From contig JADCEN010000003.1 of NCBI GenBank assembly GCA_020250175.1, positions 62,001-126,000 of the forward strand: 64,000 nucleotides of DNA, given 5' to 3'. The notes below the pieces were generated by a model, which worked only from the letters and a program-made list of their open reading frames with translations, had not been told where the DNA came from and searched no databases. This DNA is from Rhodobacter sp. GTDB lineage: Bacteria; Pseudomonadota; Alphaproteobacteria; Rhodobacterales; Rhodobacteraceae. This document shows, piece after piece, positions 42,402 to 50,674 of this stretch; positions within the stretch are counted from its first letter, which is position 1, and every line of letters begins with the position of its first letter. Made by a program: the position numbers and the translations under genes.

Positions 42402-43189
42402 GACCGTGTTGCGGCCATTGCGATTCAGAATTCCCATGGCGGCTGATTTGTAGGTCCCCCTGCCTATCGCAGATATTGGGGGACAAGGATGGGCAAGCCA
42501 CTTCCTGTGGAGCTTCGTCAGCACGTCGTTGCTTTCGTTGAGGAAGGCCACACACCGGGCTGCTGCGGCGCGGTGCCGGGTTTCCATAAAATTCGTCAAC
42601 GACAGGGTGCTGCCAAGGCGCAGGACCGGGTCGCTTGATCCCAAGCCCCGGGCAACGGCGGCGGGCATGGCAAGCTGGCGGGCGTGGCGGGCTGGACGCG
42701 CCACGGGTCATCGGCGGGCCGATCAACCGCATGCACCATGCCGCTTGAACCGGCGGCGCGTCATGTCCCATTCTTCGACCTTTGCATCGAAACCCGACCG
42801 GCCCAGACCCAGCACAAGGGCGACGTGGTGATCCTCGATATCCTTGCCACCCTCCGCAGCCCGAAGGCCGCCGCGATCCTGAAAGACATCGGCGCATGGT
42901 TCCCGGTCTTGCCGGCAGACTCCCCCGACCTCAATCCCGTTGAAATCACTCGGGCATTCACCGGGACCAGTGGCGTTCATGCCCTCATGTTTGCCAGGTT
43001 CAAGGCCATTCGTCGGGAAATTGATCCCCCGGATCAATCTCTTACCCTCCACATTCCGAAAGACCGCTGCCCGCACCTATGACCCGCCTTGGAAAGCCGT
43101 TGGCCAGGTCCGCGACCTTTTCAAGGAAGAAGAATGCCATAACCTCTGCAAAGCCGCAGGATATGAAGCCGAATGAGCGCAACGCGCCC
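42402..43189 (+). mobile_element. IS630-family remnant, copy a (internally deleted)
   Basis: A 788-bp relic. The left end GACCGTGTTGCGGCCATT and the complement of the right end (GGGCGCGTTGCGCTCATT) form imperfect terminal repeats, and the right end is followed by TA, the IS630 target. The transposase starts at 42489 (GKPLPVELRQHVVAFVEEGH), shifts frame, then jumps to the DDE part (GDVVILDILATLRSPKAAAILKDIGAWF...SPDLNPVE) and ends with EECHNLCKAAGYEAE. The central third of the gene is missing. It is inactive. Confidence 0.8.
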
Positions 43190-43551
43190 TAACCCTTTGA
43201 TCCGGCTCCTGCCACCTGCGCAAGTCGCGTCTCGTCCAAGCCGGTTTTGTCGAATTTCGGAACGCCGCCCCGAGGCTCAGGCGAAATGCGCGAAAGCTGG
43301 TGATGGCCTGAACCTTCACCCTGGTCCGCTGATCATCTGTCGGACGCGGTTGCATCCGGTGCGGCCGGCTGGAGCGGCCCAACAGACCCGCCCGCCCTTG
43401 CGGCAGAATCGCGGGCAATCCACTTGCGCACCGTCACCTCTGCAACCCCGATCACGCCGGCGATCCGGCCCGGTGTTTCGCCCGCCTTCCTCCGCCCCGC
43501 AATCAGAGCGCGCATTCCGGGCGTGGTCTGGGCCTTCTTGGGAATGTTCAC
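43190..43551 (-). pseudogene. IS481-like transposase remnant
   Basis: From a GTG at 43551 the minus strand encodes NIPKKAQTTPGMRALIAGRR...GVAEVTVRKWIARDSAARA, the N-terminal helix-turn-helix of IS481-type transposases. After a frameshift near 43390-43400 it continues as GLLGRSSRPHRMQPRPT and then a second degenerate stretch (NSTKPAWTRRDLRRWQEPDQR). It stops exactly at the right end of IS630 copy a, so it was probably cut by that insertion. It is inactive. Confidence 0.65.
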
Positions 43552-43646
43552 CGGCTGTCGCCCCGGGGATCGTGCCGCTGTGCAAACACCACAATCAGCA
43601 AATTCAGCCCCTGGACGACCTGTTGAGACGTTGCCGCCGGGGCGTG

Positions 43647-43979
43647 TCACTCTGCGCTCTTTGGCGGGTTTTTTCCCGGCGCAGGCGAAGGGGAAGCGCT
43701 TGCAGCCGATGCGCGGACCTGATGCGCCCAGACTTCGCGGCGAATGCGGGCGGTCTTGTAGGCGTCCAGCGTTGCCATTGCCCAGACAAAAAGCCCTCCC
43801 GATATCTTGCCGACAAAGGAAATGTCCGCTGCGGCCGTCTTCACGGTGAAGGCCCCCAGCAGAACGGCAAAACAGACAAAGATCAGCCCGCGCACCGGTT
43901 GGCGGTTCAGGACCTGGCCCATACCAGGCAGCAGGATCGCCACGGCAAGAACACTGTAGGGATTCAGCGGTGGCTTCAT
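43647..43979 (-). CDS. Small two-helix membrane protein of the APC-permease operon
   Basis: A 110-residue protein with a proline/glycine-rich first membrane segment (about 8-30, AVAILLPGMGQVLNRQPVRGL), a second segment (about 30-50), a third weaker hydrophobic stretch near 56-70, and a hydrophilic C-terminus rich in Ala, Ser and Pro. The start pattern resembles small TM2-like membrane proteins. Function unknown. Its ATG overlaps the stop of the preceding unknown gene, so it is cotranscribed with the permease operon. Confidence 0.65.
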   Translation of the reverse strand: MKPPLNPYSVLAVAILLPGMGQVLNRQPVRGLIFVCFAVLLGAFTVKTAAADISFVGKISGGLFVWAMATLDAYKTARIRREVWAHQVRASAASASPSPAPGKNPPKSAE

Positions 43980-44644
43980 GCTTGCCCCCTCAGGACATCA
44001 TTGCGCAACGTGGCCAGCCTGCCGAGGATAGGTTCAAGGCGGGCAGGGGAAAGCGGTGTCCTTCCCATTTCGGCCTCGCGGAAGATGAGGAAGCGTCCAC
44101 GGTCGGCTTCCTCGGCCAGGATGACGATGCGGATGCCCTTTGGCGAGAGAACCAGTTCCTTGACTTGCGGGTCATTGAACAGGTCCGCATGGGCAGAGAT
44201 CAGTTCAGACGCAAGGATCGTCGGGGCATTGTCGGTACGGATGACAACATGGGCAGGCAGGTCGGGGGGGGTGGGCAAGGAGTGCGGCAGGGTCGGGAAG
44301 CGGCTGAACGACTCATTGCCCGAAGGGCGTGCCATCAGGTTCAGGGTTGCCGGCAGCGGCATGGGCCCGGGCAGTGTGACCAGCACCCAAAGCGCGGGCA
44401 GCTTGCGGAACGTCAGTGTGTCGGGGATGGCTTGCAAGTCATAGGCAAGGCCACAGCGCTTGCCGGTCATCCGGGGAAAGCCGGTCGGTTGCAGGCGCGT
44501 CACGCCCCCGTCGAACAGGGGTTTCAGTGCCGCAAAGTACCCGGCGCGGGCTGCGGTGCGGGCACGGCTTTCCCGAACCAGACGGGCGCTCAGCCAAAGG
44601 CCCAGGGCGGCGACGGCAAGGCCAAGGGGAATAAGCGGGGACAT
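43976..44644 (-). CDS. Unknown single-pass protein of the APC-permease operon
   Basis: A 222-residue protein with one N-terminal membrane helix (about 3-20), then a mixed alpha/beta soluble domain (LKPLFDGGVTRLQPTGFPRMTGKRCGLAYDLQ, later VVIRTDNAPTILASELISAHADLF). The tail is helical. I do not recognise the family. The start ATG at 44644 directly precedes the membrane helix. It follows the APC permease by 38 bases and overlaps the next small gene by four bases. Confidence 0.65.
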   Translation of the reverse strand: MSPLIPLGLAVAALGLWLSARLVRESRARTAARAGYFAALKPLFDGGVTRLQPTGFPRMTGKRCGLAYDLQAIPDTLTFRKLPALWVLVTLPGPMPLPATLNLMARPSGNESFSRFPTLPHSLPTPPDLPAHVVIRTDNAPTILASELISAHADLFNDPQVKELVLSPKGIRIVILAEEADRGRFLIFREAEMGRTPLSPARLEPILGRLATLRNDVLRGQA

Positions 44645-44682
44645 GCGAATTGGCCCGCCCCTTTCGGGCCGGGCCGCATACC

Positions 44683-46119
44683 TCAGTAGCCCTGCGGTTT
44701 CGGCCAGGGCATGGTGAACTGCGCGCCCCGGTTCACGAAGCGGTAGCGCCAGAAGTGGAACCACAGCGACACAACGATGTAGAAGCCTATCATCGCAACA
44801 AGCTGGGTCCCGTAGCCGAGGAATACCGCGAAGAAAGTCACGCCGCAAAGGGTCAGAAGCGTGATCGCGGGCAGCGGGTGGAACGGGTGCTCATACCCGC
44901 GCTTGATCGAGTTCAGCGGCCATTTCCTTCGGAACATGATGATGTTCAGCGGCATGAAGGTATAGCCAAGGAGGCCCGAGAGGATCGAGAAGGTTATGAC
45001 CTGATCAAGCGGCGCGCCCAGGGCGAAGATCAGAGCGATGGGAACCAGGAAAACGATGGCCCGGTAGGGGGTGCGATACTTTGGATGCACCGCTCCGAAC
45101 CAGCCCGGCAGGTATTTGTCGCGGCCCATGGCGAACCATGCGCGGCTGGCATCGTTGATACAGCCGTTGGCGCTGGCAAGCGTGGCGAAGAGAGTGCCAA
45201 AGCCCAGAAGCCAGACAAGGCCAGCCGACCCGGAAAGGCGCGCCGTATCGAAGAGGGGTGCGACAGAACCGTTGACGCCGTCGCCCAGGAATTCCCAAGG
45301 CAGGACGCCGGAGCAGACGTACCAGGTAAGCGTGGCGGCGATGAGAAGCGTCATGATCCCGGCCAGCGTGCCGAACGGCAGCGCGCGGGCCGGAGAGCGG
45401 ACTTCCTCGGCCGCTTGCGTCGTCCCTTCAATGCCAAGGTAGTACCAGAGGCCAAAGTGCAGGGATGCAAGGATGCCGATCCACCCGTAAGGCAGTTCGT
45501 GGCCCTCGAAAAGCGCGGCATGATCCATGATCCCGGCACCGATGATGCCGGAGGTTGAGAGGAAAAGGATCAGGATCGCCGCGAAGGCAAAGGCGGTGAT
45601 GACAAGGTTGAAGGTCAGTGTCGCAAGGACACCCCGGTAGTTGAGCCAGGCCAGGAACATGATCACGAGGATGATGAAGGGCCGCTGGTTAAGCGCGCCC
45701 TCGTGCCCGGTTATCGTGGCCACGACAGACACGAGATAGCCCGCCGTTATGGCGTTGGCAGCTTCCAGCATCGTGTAGGCGAACACCAGGTACAGGCCGA
45801 CGTTGAAGGCCATCAGCGGGCCGACGATATGCTTGGCCTGCGTATACTGCCCACCGGCCGAAGCAACGGTCGAGGTGACTTCGGAATCGATCATTGCCAC
45901 GCAGGTATAAAGGATGCCCGCGAACCAGCACGCGATGAGGGCTGCATAGGCGCCGCCTTTGCCGACGGCGAAGTTCCAGCCCATGTATTCCCCGACCAGC
46001 ACGATGCCGACGCCCAGCGCCCAGACATGCGCGGGCCCGAGCACGCGCAGAAGGCCGACCTTGACGCCATGCGGGCCGATGCCGTCCATGGTTTTCGAGG
46101 TGATGTCCACTTCGGTCAT
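44683..46119 (-). CDS. APC-superfamily amino acid/amine permease
   Basis: A 478-residue secondary transporter with about twelve membrane helices. The first helix carries the glycine-rich APC motif (VWALGVGIVLVGEYMGWNF) and helix 3 the SAGGQYTQAKHIVGP block; GIEGTTQAAEEVRSPARALPFGT is the conserved helix 6-loop region. It looks closest to ethanolamine/amino acid permeases such as Eat, but the substrate is uncertain. Its start overlaps the stop of a 57-residue protein (ATGA), and two more small membrane genes lie upstream in the same operon. Confidence 0.88.
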   Translation of the reverse strand: MTEVDITSKTMDGIGPHGVKVGLLRVLGPAHVWALGVGIVLVGEYMGWNFAVGKGGAYAALIACWFAGILYTCVAMIDSEVTSTVASAGGQYTQAKHIVGPLMAFNVGLYLVFAYTMLEAANAITAGYLVSVVATITGHEGALNQRPFIILVIMFLAWLNYRGVLATLTFNLVITAFAFAAILILFLSTSGIIGAGIMDHAALFEGHELPYGWIGILASLHFGLWYYLGIEGTTQAAEEVRSPARALPFGTLAGIMTLLIAATLTWYVCSGVLPWEFLGDGVNGSVAPLFDTARLSGSAGLVWLLGFGTLFATLASANGCINDASRAWFAMGRDKYLPGWFGAVHPKYRTPYRAIVFLVPIALIFALGAPLDQVITFSILSGLLGYTFMPLNIIMFRRKWPLNSIKRGYEHPFHPLPAITLLTLCGVTFFAVFLGYGTQLVAMIGFYIVVSLWFHFWRYRFVNRGAQFTMPWPKPQGY

Positions 46120-46289
46120 GACTTCACCTTGTGCTCTTCCGCCATCGCCTCAAGCTCGCCTTCGCGGGATGATGTGAGAACGTCTTCCGGATAGGTGCTG
46201 TCGGTGCGAAGCCAATCCAGCACCATGTGCAGGGCGAAGGCCGCAGAAAGCGCCCAGGCCCCGTATTCAATCCAATTCCACAGACCCAT
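46116..46289 (-). CDS. 57-residue single-pass protein coupled to the APC permease
   Basis: A 57-residue protein starting MGLWNWIEYGAWALSAAFAL: one membrane helix (about 7-24) and an acidic, hydrophilic tail (SSREGELEAMAEEHKVKS). Its stop codon overlaps the permease ATG, so it is almost certainly translated with the permease. This coupling suggests a small accessory subunit. No known family is recognised. Confidence 0.7.
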   Translation of the reverse strand: MGLWNWIEYGAWALSAAFALHMVLDWLRTDSTYPEDVLTSSREGELEAMAEEHKVKS

Positions 46290-46293
46290 CGGC

Positions 46294-46671
46294 TTACTCC
46301 CCGAATTTTTCGGAAATGACCTCGCGGTATTCCACTTCGGAAAACCGCAGGATCAGGAAATAGTAAAGGACGATGACCACAATCATCGTCAGCAGCGCGC
46401 CGATGGAGAATGAATAGTCAAAGCGCGACAGGATAAGGTCATGGGCGCTTTCCGGCGTAAAGCCGAGAGCTTCGTACTTGGCCGCCTGAGCGGCATTCTG
46501 GTTGAGACTTTCCCAGGTGGGGTTTGCGACAGGTGCGGTTACGGATTTCGCCGCGCCGGCCATCCCGAGCCAGATTGGCACGAAAAGCGCGCCGACGGTC
46601 AGGACCACCAGCACGATGACGTCGATCAACTGGCTGGCCTTGCCTTGGGTCGGAGGTTGGTATTGTGCCAT
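46294..46671 (-). CDS. Small two-helix membrane protein of the APC-permease operon
   Basis: A 125-residue protein with two membrane helices (about 15-38 and 88-110) joined by a periplasmic-type loop (NPTWESLNQNAAQAAKYEALGFTPESAHDL) and short charged ends. It follows the previous gene by one base and precedes the 57-residue gene by four. Function unknown; a transporter accessory role is inferred from the operon. Confidence 0.72.
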   Translation of the reverse strand: MAQYQPPTQGKASQLIDVIVLVVLTVGALFVPIWLGMAGAAKSVTAPVANPTWESLNQNAAQAAKYEALGFTPESAHDLILSRFDYSFSIGALLTMIVVIVLYYFLILRFSEVEYREVISEKFGE

Positions 46672-46672
46672 C

Positions 46673-46960
46673 TCAGCCCTTGCGCCCCCGTGCCTGGTCG
46701 CTGAACCTGATGTCGAGGCCGTACATGAAGTCGCGGTCCTCGCGGTAGTGCCGGAGCATCGCCAGGATGGCGGCGGTGTTCAAGAAAAGCACCATTGCCC
46801 CGCCGCTCAGAAGCAGGATCCGCACCCCGCCGGAGGGTGCCAGGTCCCAGGTTGCAATCGCAACAAAGATCATCGCGCACCAAAGGCCGACCACGAACGC
46901 CCATGCCACCAGCACGTCGCGTTTGTGCATCGCCTCAATCCGCTGATTAAGGTCTCCCAC
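46673..46960 (-). CDS. Small two-helix membrane protein, first gene of the APC-permease operon
   Basis: A 95-residue protein: a charged N-terminus (VGDLNQRIEAMHKRDVLVAW), two membrane helices (about 18-38 and 45-66) and a charged tail ending in RFSDQARGRKG. The GTG at 46960 has a very good GGGGGAGGACAAT ribosome-binding site and is preferred to longer in-frame starts. Function unknown. The size and two-helix layout recall small subunits of sodium symporters, but no specific match is claimed. Confidence 0.7.
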   Translation of the reverse strand: MGDLNQRIEAMHKRDVLVAWAFVVGLWCAMIFVAIATWDLAPSGGVRILLLSGGAMVLFLNTAAILAMLRHYREDRDFMYGLDIRFSDQARGRKG

Positions 46961-47021
46961 ATTGTCCTCCCCCGGGCTGTTGTGCCTGCCGGCCCCCGAC
47001 GCAGCCCCGACATCGCTCCTC

Positions 47022-47036
47022 AGGGAATTTCCCTGT
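47022..47036. promoter_or_regulatory. Palindrome upstream of the APC-permease operon
   Basis: CAGGGAATTTCCCTG is a near-perfect 15-base palindrome lying 62 bases upstream of the first gene of the operon. A TTGACA motif occurs on the minus strand at 47080-47085, without a convincing -10. The palindrome is a candidate operator. Confidence 0.35.
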
Positions 47037-47220
47037 CCGGCAAAATTGTTTTCCCCAAGGAAAGCCAACTGCGACATTCTGTCAAGACAAACCACATGTG
47101 CCCAGAGATTGGGCAGCAGTTTCCGATGGTGATGGAAATACGTTCACCTCAGTTTGCAGCGCTGTGCTTGTGTGACCGCTCCCTCGACTCCACCGATATG
47201 CCAAGATGGGTCGCCGCCTT

Positions 47221-47920
47221 GGGCATGTTGCGGCCATTGCGATGCTTGTGTCCCATGGTGGCTGATTTCTGTGTCCCTCTGCCTGTGGCAGATGTTGGGG
47301 GACAAGGATGGGCAAGCCACTTCCTGTGGAGCTTCTCCCGCGCGTCGTTGATGTCGTGGAGGAAGGCCGCTCGCATCGTTCGGCGGCGGCTAATTTCCGC
47401 GTGTCAGTCAAATTCGTCAACGACAGGGTGCTGCCAGGGCGCAGGGCCGGATCGCTTGATCCCCAGCCCCGGGGCAACGGCGGCGGGCATGGCAAGCTGG
47501 CGGGCGTGGTGGGTTGGACCCAGCACCGGATCAGGGAAAAAGCGTGACCTGACGCGGGATGAACGGGTGGTGGAACTGCGTGACGGGCATGGCATTGGGG
47601 CGCACCGCGTTCCGGTCTGGCGGCACCTGCGCGCCCTTGGCCTGACACATAAGAAACGACCTGCGGGGTGAGCCATTGATGCGCCATCGGTCCGAGCACA
47701 ATGGCGAACGGGCAGAAGCGCCCCGATATCGCGCGGGCGCGCGATGTTATGGATCAGCCGCCGTCAGCCCTTCATGCGTCACGTGCTGACAAGACTTGCC
47801 TTCATCGACGACACCTCGCTCCAGACCAACCTGGCCAGGACCACCGGATGGTCGCCCTGCGGGGGGCGGCTGGTCGATCATGTCCCGTTCGGCCACTGGC
47901 AGACCCAAACATTTGCGACG
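47221..47920 (+). mobile_element. IS630-family remnant, copy b (3' truncated)
   Basis: Left terminal repeat GGGCATGTTGCGGCCATT at 47221-47238, then a transposase start at 47308 (GKPLPVELLPRVVDVVEEGR). This copy keeps the middle that copies a and c lack: DLTRDERVVELRDGHGIGAHRV, GLTHKKRPAG, then after frame changes QPFMRHVLTRLAFIDDTSLQ and PFGHWQTQTF. Homology ends near 47911, so the C-terminal DDE part and right end are lost. It is inactive. The end is approximate. Confidence 0.78.
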
Positions 47921-47994
47921 CCAGACGGGGCGCGCCCGGCTGGCGGTCTGGCAGGCTGCCCGGTCGCGGCGCGGAAGCTGCGCCCATGAAGAGC

Positions 47995-48023
47995 TTGTTT
48001 GAAAGCTTTCCACCCGCTAACGT
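47995..48023 (+). promoter_or_regulatory. Candidate promoter and palindromic operator of the sugar ABC operon
   Basis: TTGTTT (47995-48000), 17 bases and TAACGT (48018-48023) could be a weak promoter. Inside the spacer is GAAAGCTTTC (48001-48010), a perfect 10-base palindrome of the kind bound by LacI-family repressors, which often control ribose-type importers. No regulator gene is adjacent. Confidence 0.3.
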
Positions 48024-48093
48024 CCGCATGTCGGCAGCAGAATGACAGCACGAATCGTCCGGCGCCAACAAATCCGCAGGGAAGGAGAAGAAA

Positions 48094-49038
48094 ATGGACA
48101 GACGTGGTTTTCTCAGATCGTCGGTCGCGCTGGCCGCGCTGGCCGCAGCGGGCCCGGCTCTGGCGCAGGACAGGCTGGTGGTTCTGGGCTCGGTGCCTTC
48201 GCTTGGCTTTCCGTTCTTCGTGCACATGCTGAACCAGATCAAGGCCGAGGCCGAGGCGCAGGGCGTGGACCTGATCGAGTCCGATGGCCAGAACTCGGCG
48301 CCCAAGCAGACCGCCGACATAGAGGCTGCGGTGGTGCAGGGGGTGAACGCCATCGTCATCTCGCCGCTTGACGTCAACGCCCTTGCGCCCGCGGTAGAGG
48401 CCGCGATCCAGGCTGGCGTGCCGGTCGTCACCATCGACCGCAGGGTTGACGGGGTGAAGGGTATCCTTGCCCATGTCGGCGCTGACAACGTCAAGGGCGG
48501 CGAGGCGCAGGCCCAGGCGATCATCGCGGCCTTCCCGGACGGCGCGCGCATCTTCAACCTGCAGGGCCAGCCCGGCGCGGGTCCGGCCATCGACCGCAAC
48601 CAGGGCGTCCACAACGTCCTCGACCCGGTCGCCGACAAGTACCAGATCATCTTCGAGCAGACTGCCAACTTCGCCCGGGCCGAGGCGCTGACCGTGACCG
48701 AGGCGGGCCTTGCCGCCAACGGAGAGCCCGACGTGATCGTCTGCGCCAATGACGACATGGCGCTTGGTGCGATCGAGGCTTGCGCGGCTCGCGGCTTCAC
48801 CAAGGTGAAGATCTATGGCTTTGACGCTCTGCCCGAGGCGCTGGTCGCTGTCCGCGACGGCACCATGGCCGGCACTGTGGAGCAGTTTCCGGGCGAGCAG
48901 TCCCGCACCGCCGTTCGCATCGCGGTGGCCTTCGCCAAGGATGGCACCGCGCCCGAGAGCGACCTCGTGCTTCTCACCCCCATCGTGATCGGCCAGGACA
49001 ACCTCGATCAGGCCGAGCGCATCGGCGAGGCCGGCTGA
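48094..49038 (+). CDS. Ribose/xylose-type ABC transporter sugar-binding protein
   Basis: A 314-residue periplasmic-binding protein of the LacI/RbsB type with a signal peptide (to about residue 24, GPALAQ; the twin Arg at 3-4 is suggestive of Tat export). Core blocks: FFVHMLNQIKAEAEAQGVDL, QTADIEAAVVQGVNAIVISPLD, VPVVTIDRRVDG, IVCANDDMALGAIEA. An AGGGAAGGAGAAG ribosome-binding site precedes the ATG. With the following ATPase and permease it forms a complete CUT2-type importer for a pentose or similar sugar. No sugar kinase or regulator is adjacent, and IS630 remnants lie on either side. Confidence 0.92.
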   Translation: MDRRGFLRSSVALAALAAAGPALAQDRLVVLGSVPSLGFPFFVHMLNQIKAEAEAQGVDLIESDGQNSAPKQTADIEAAVVQGVNAIVISPLDVNALAPAVEAAIQAGVPVVTIDRRVDGVKGILAHVGADNVKGGEAQAQAIIAAFPDGARIFNLQGQPGAGPAIDRNQGVHNVLDPVADKYQIIFEQTANFARAEALTVTEAGLAANGEPDVIVCANDDMALGAIEACAARGFTKVKIYGFDALPEALVAVRDGTMAGTVEQFPGEQSRTAVRIAVAFAKDGTAPESDLVLLTPIVIGQDNLDQAERIGEAG

Positions 49039-49045
49039 CCTTTCA

Positions 49046-49076
49046 GCGCAGGACCGGTGCCCTGCCGGCCCTGCGC
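49046..49076 (+). terminator. Hairpin after the sugar-binding protein gene
   Basis: A stem GCGCAGG / CCTGCGC with an inner CCGG / CCGG pair, 8 bases after the stop codon and before the ATPase gene. No T-run. It probably stabilises the binding-protein mRNA or limits read-through. Confidence 0.6.
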
Positions 49077-49099
49077 CCCTCATCCCCCCGGAGCGAACC

Positions 49100-50674
49100 A
49101 TGGACGGTGCCAGCCCCGCCGTGCACCCGACGTTTCCCCTGCTCGAAGTCGTGGGCGTCTCCAAGCAGTTCGCCGGCGTCGCCGCCCTCGACGACGTGTC
49201 GCTTGACGTCCGCCCGGGCGAGATCCTGGGCCTCTTGGGCGAGAATGGGGCAGGCAAGAGCACGCTCCTGAAGATTCTTTCGGGCGCCCAGCCGGCAAGC
49301 GGCGGGCGTATCCTGCTCGGCGGTGCTCCCTACCAGCCCGCGAACCCCGAGGCCGCGCGCCTTGCAGGCATTGTGACAATCTACCAGGAGCTGTCGCTCA
49401 TCCCGACCCTGTCGGTGGCCGAAAACATCTTCCTCGGCCGCGCCCCGGTGAACGGCCTGCGCCTTGTGGACTGGCCACGGATGCGGCGCGAGGCAAGGGG
49501 CATCCTCTCTCGCGTGGGCCTTTCGCTCGACCCCGACACGCCGGTCTCGGCCCTCTCGGTGGCCGAGCAGCAGCTTGTCGAGATCGCGCGGGCGCTCTCG
49601 CTCCAGAGCCGGTTGATCATCATGGACGAGCCGACCTCGGCCCTGACCGGGTCCGAGGTGCGCCGCCTTTTCGGGATCATGCACAAGCTGCGCGATGAGG
49701 GGGTGGCGATCATGTTCGTCACCCACCGCCTTGAGGAAGCATCCGAGATGTGTGACCGCATGACCGTGCTGCGTGACGGCCGCCTCGCCGGGCACCTTCT
49801 GCGCGAAGACGGTCCCATCCCCGTGCCCCGGATCATTGAGCGCATGGTCGGCCGCGCCGCATCCGAGCTTTACGCCCGCCCCACGGGCACTGTGGGCAGC
49901 GGGCCCGTCCGGCTTTCGGTGCGGGGCCTGCGCACCGTACGCGCCGCAGACGCGCCGCATGCCATCGTACTTGATGGCGTGGACCTCGACCTGCGCGGGG
50001 GCGAGATTCTGGGGGTGGCGGGCCTTGTCGGCTCGGGCCGGACCGAGCTTGCCCGTGCGATCTTCGGCGCTGACCCCATCGCAGCCGGGACCATCACGCT
50101 CGACGGAAAGCCCGTCCGCCCCGGCTCTCCGGCCGGCGCGCGCGACCTTGGAATCGGCCTCGTGCCCGAGGACCGCAAGCAGCAGGCGATCTTCCCGATG
50201 TTGTCCATCCGCGAGAACTTCACTTCGGCCTCGCTCGACCTCTACTCGGGGCCGCTCGGTTTTCTTGCCAGCGGCCGGGAGCTTGCAGACCTTGCGCAGT
50301 ACCGCAACGCCATGTCGATCCGCATGGCCTCCCCCGATCAGAGCATCGACGGTCTGTCGGGCGGCAACCAGCAGAAGGTGATCCTGGCCCGCTGGCTCGC
50401 CCGCGATCCCAAGGTGCTTATCGTGGACGAGCCGACGCGCGGCGTGGACGTGGGTGCCAAGGCCGAGGTTCACCAGATTCTCGTGCAACTCGCCGCCCGC
50501 GGCATCGCCGTGATGATGATTTCCTCCGAGCTTCCCGAGGTGCTGTCGGTGTCGGACCGCATCATCACGATGCGCCACGGGCGGATCACGGGAGAGATGC
50601 CGGCCGTCGCGGCCACCGAGCAAAGGCTGATGACGCTCATGGCGCTTGAACAACCCCCGGGAGACCGCGCATGA
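49100..50674 (+). CDS. Ribose/xylose-type ABC transporter double ATPase
   Basis: A 524-residue fused double ATPase (RbsA/XylG type). The first domain has Walker A LLGENGAGKSTLLK and Walker B LIIMDEPTSALT; the second has the degenerate A-loop GLVGSGRTELAR and the signature DGLSGGNQQKVILARWL with Walker B LIVDEPTRGVDVG. This arrangement is typical of CUT2 importers. It overlaps the permease start by four bases. Glutamate is nearly always GAG and CTC is frequent for leucine, unlike the flagellar genes. Confidence 0.95.
   Translation: MDGASPAVHPTFPLLEVVGVSKQFAGVAALDDVSLDVRPGEILGLLGENGAGKSTLLKILSGAQPASGGRILLGGAPYQPANPEAARLAGIVTIYQELSLIPTLSVAENIFLGRAPVNGLRLVDWPRMRREARGILSRVGLSLDPDTPVSALSVAEQQLVEIARALSLQSRLIIMDEPTSALTGSEVRRLFGIMHKLRDEGVAIMFVTHRLEEASEMCDRMTVLRDGRLAGHLLREDGPIPVPRIIERMVGRAASELYARPTGTVGSGPVRLSVRGLRTVRAADAPHAIVLDGVDLDLRGGEILGVAGLVGSGRTELARAIFGADPIAAGTITLDGKPVRPGSPAGARDLGIGLVPEDRKQQAIFPMLSIRENFTSASLDLYSGPLGFLASGRELADLAQYRNAMSIRMASPDQSIDGLSGGNQQKVILARWLARDPKVLIVDEPTRGVDVGAKAEVHQILVQLAARGIAVMMISSELPEVLSVSDRIITMRHGRITGEMPAVAATEQRLMTLMALEQPPGDRA

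Noticed and set aside
49043-50653. A 536-codon open frame on the minus strand opposite the sugar ABC ATPase
   Set aside because: The plus-strand double ATPase has all motifs; the antisense frame shows no family features.
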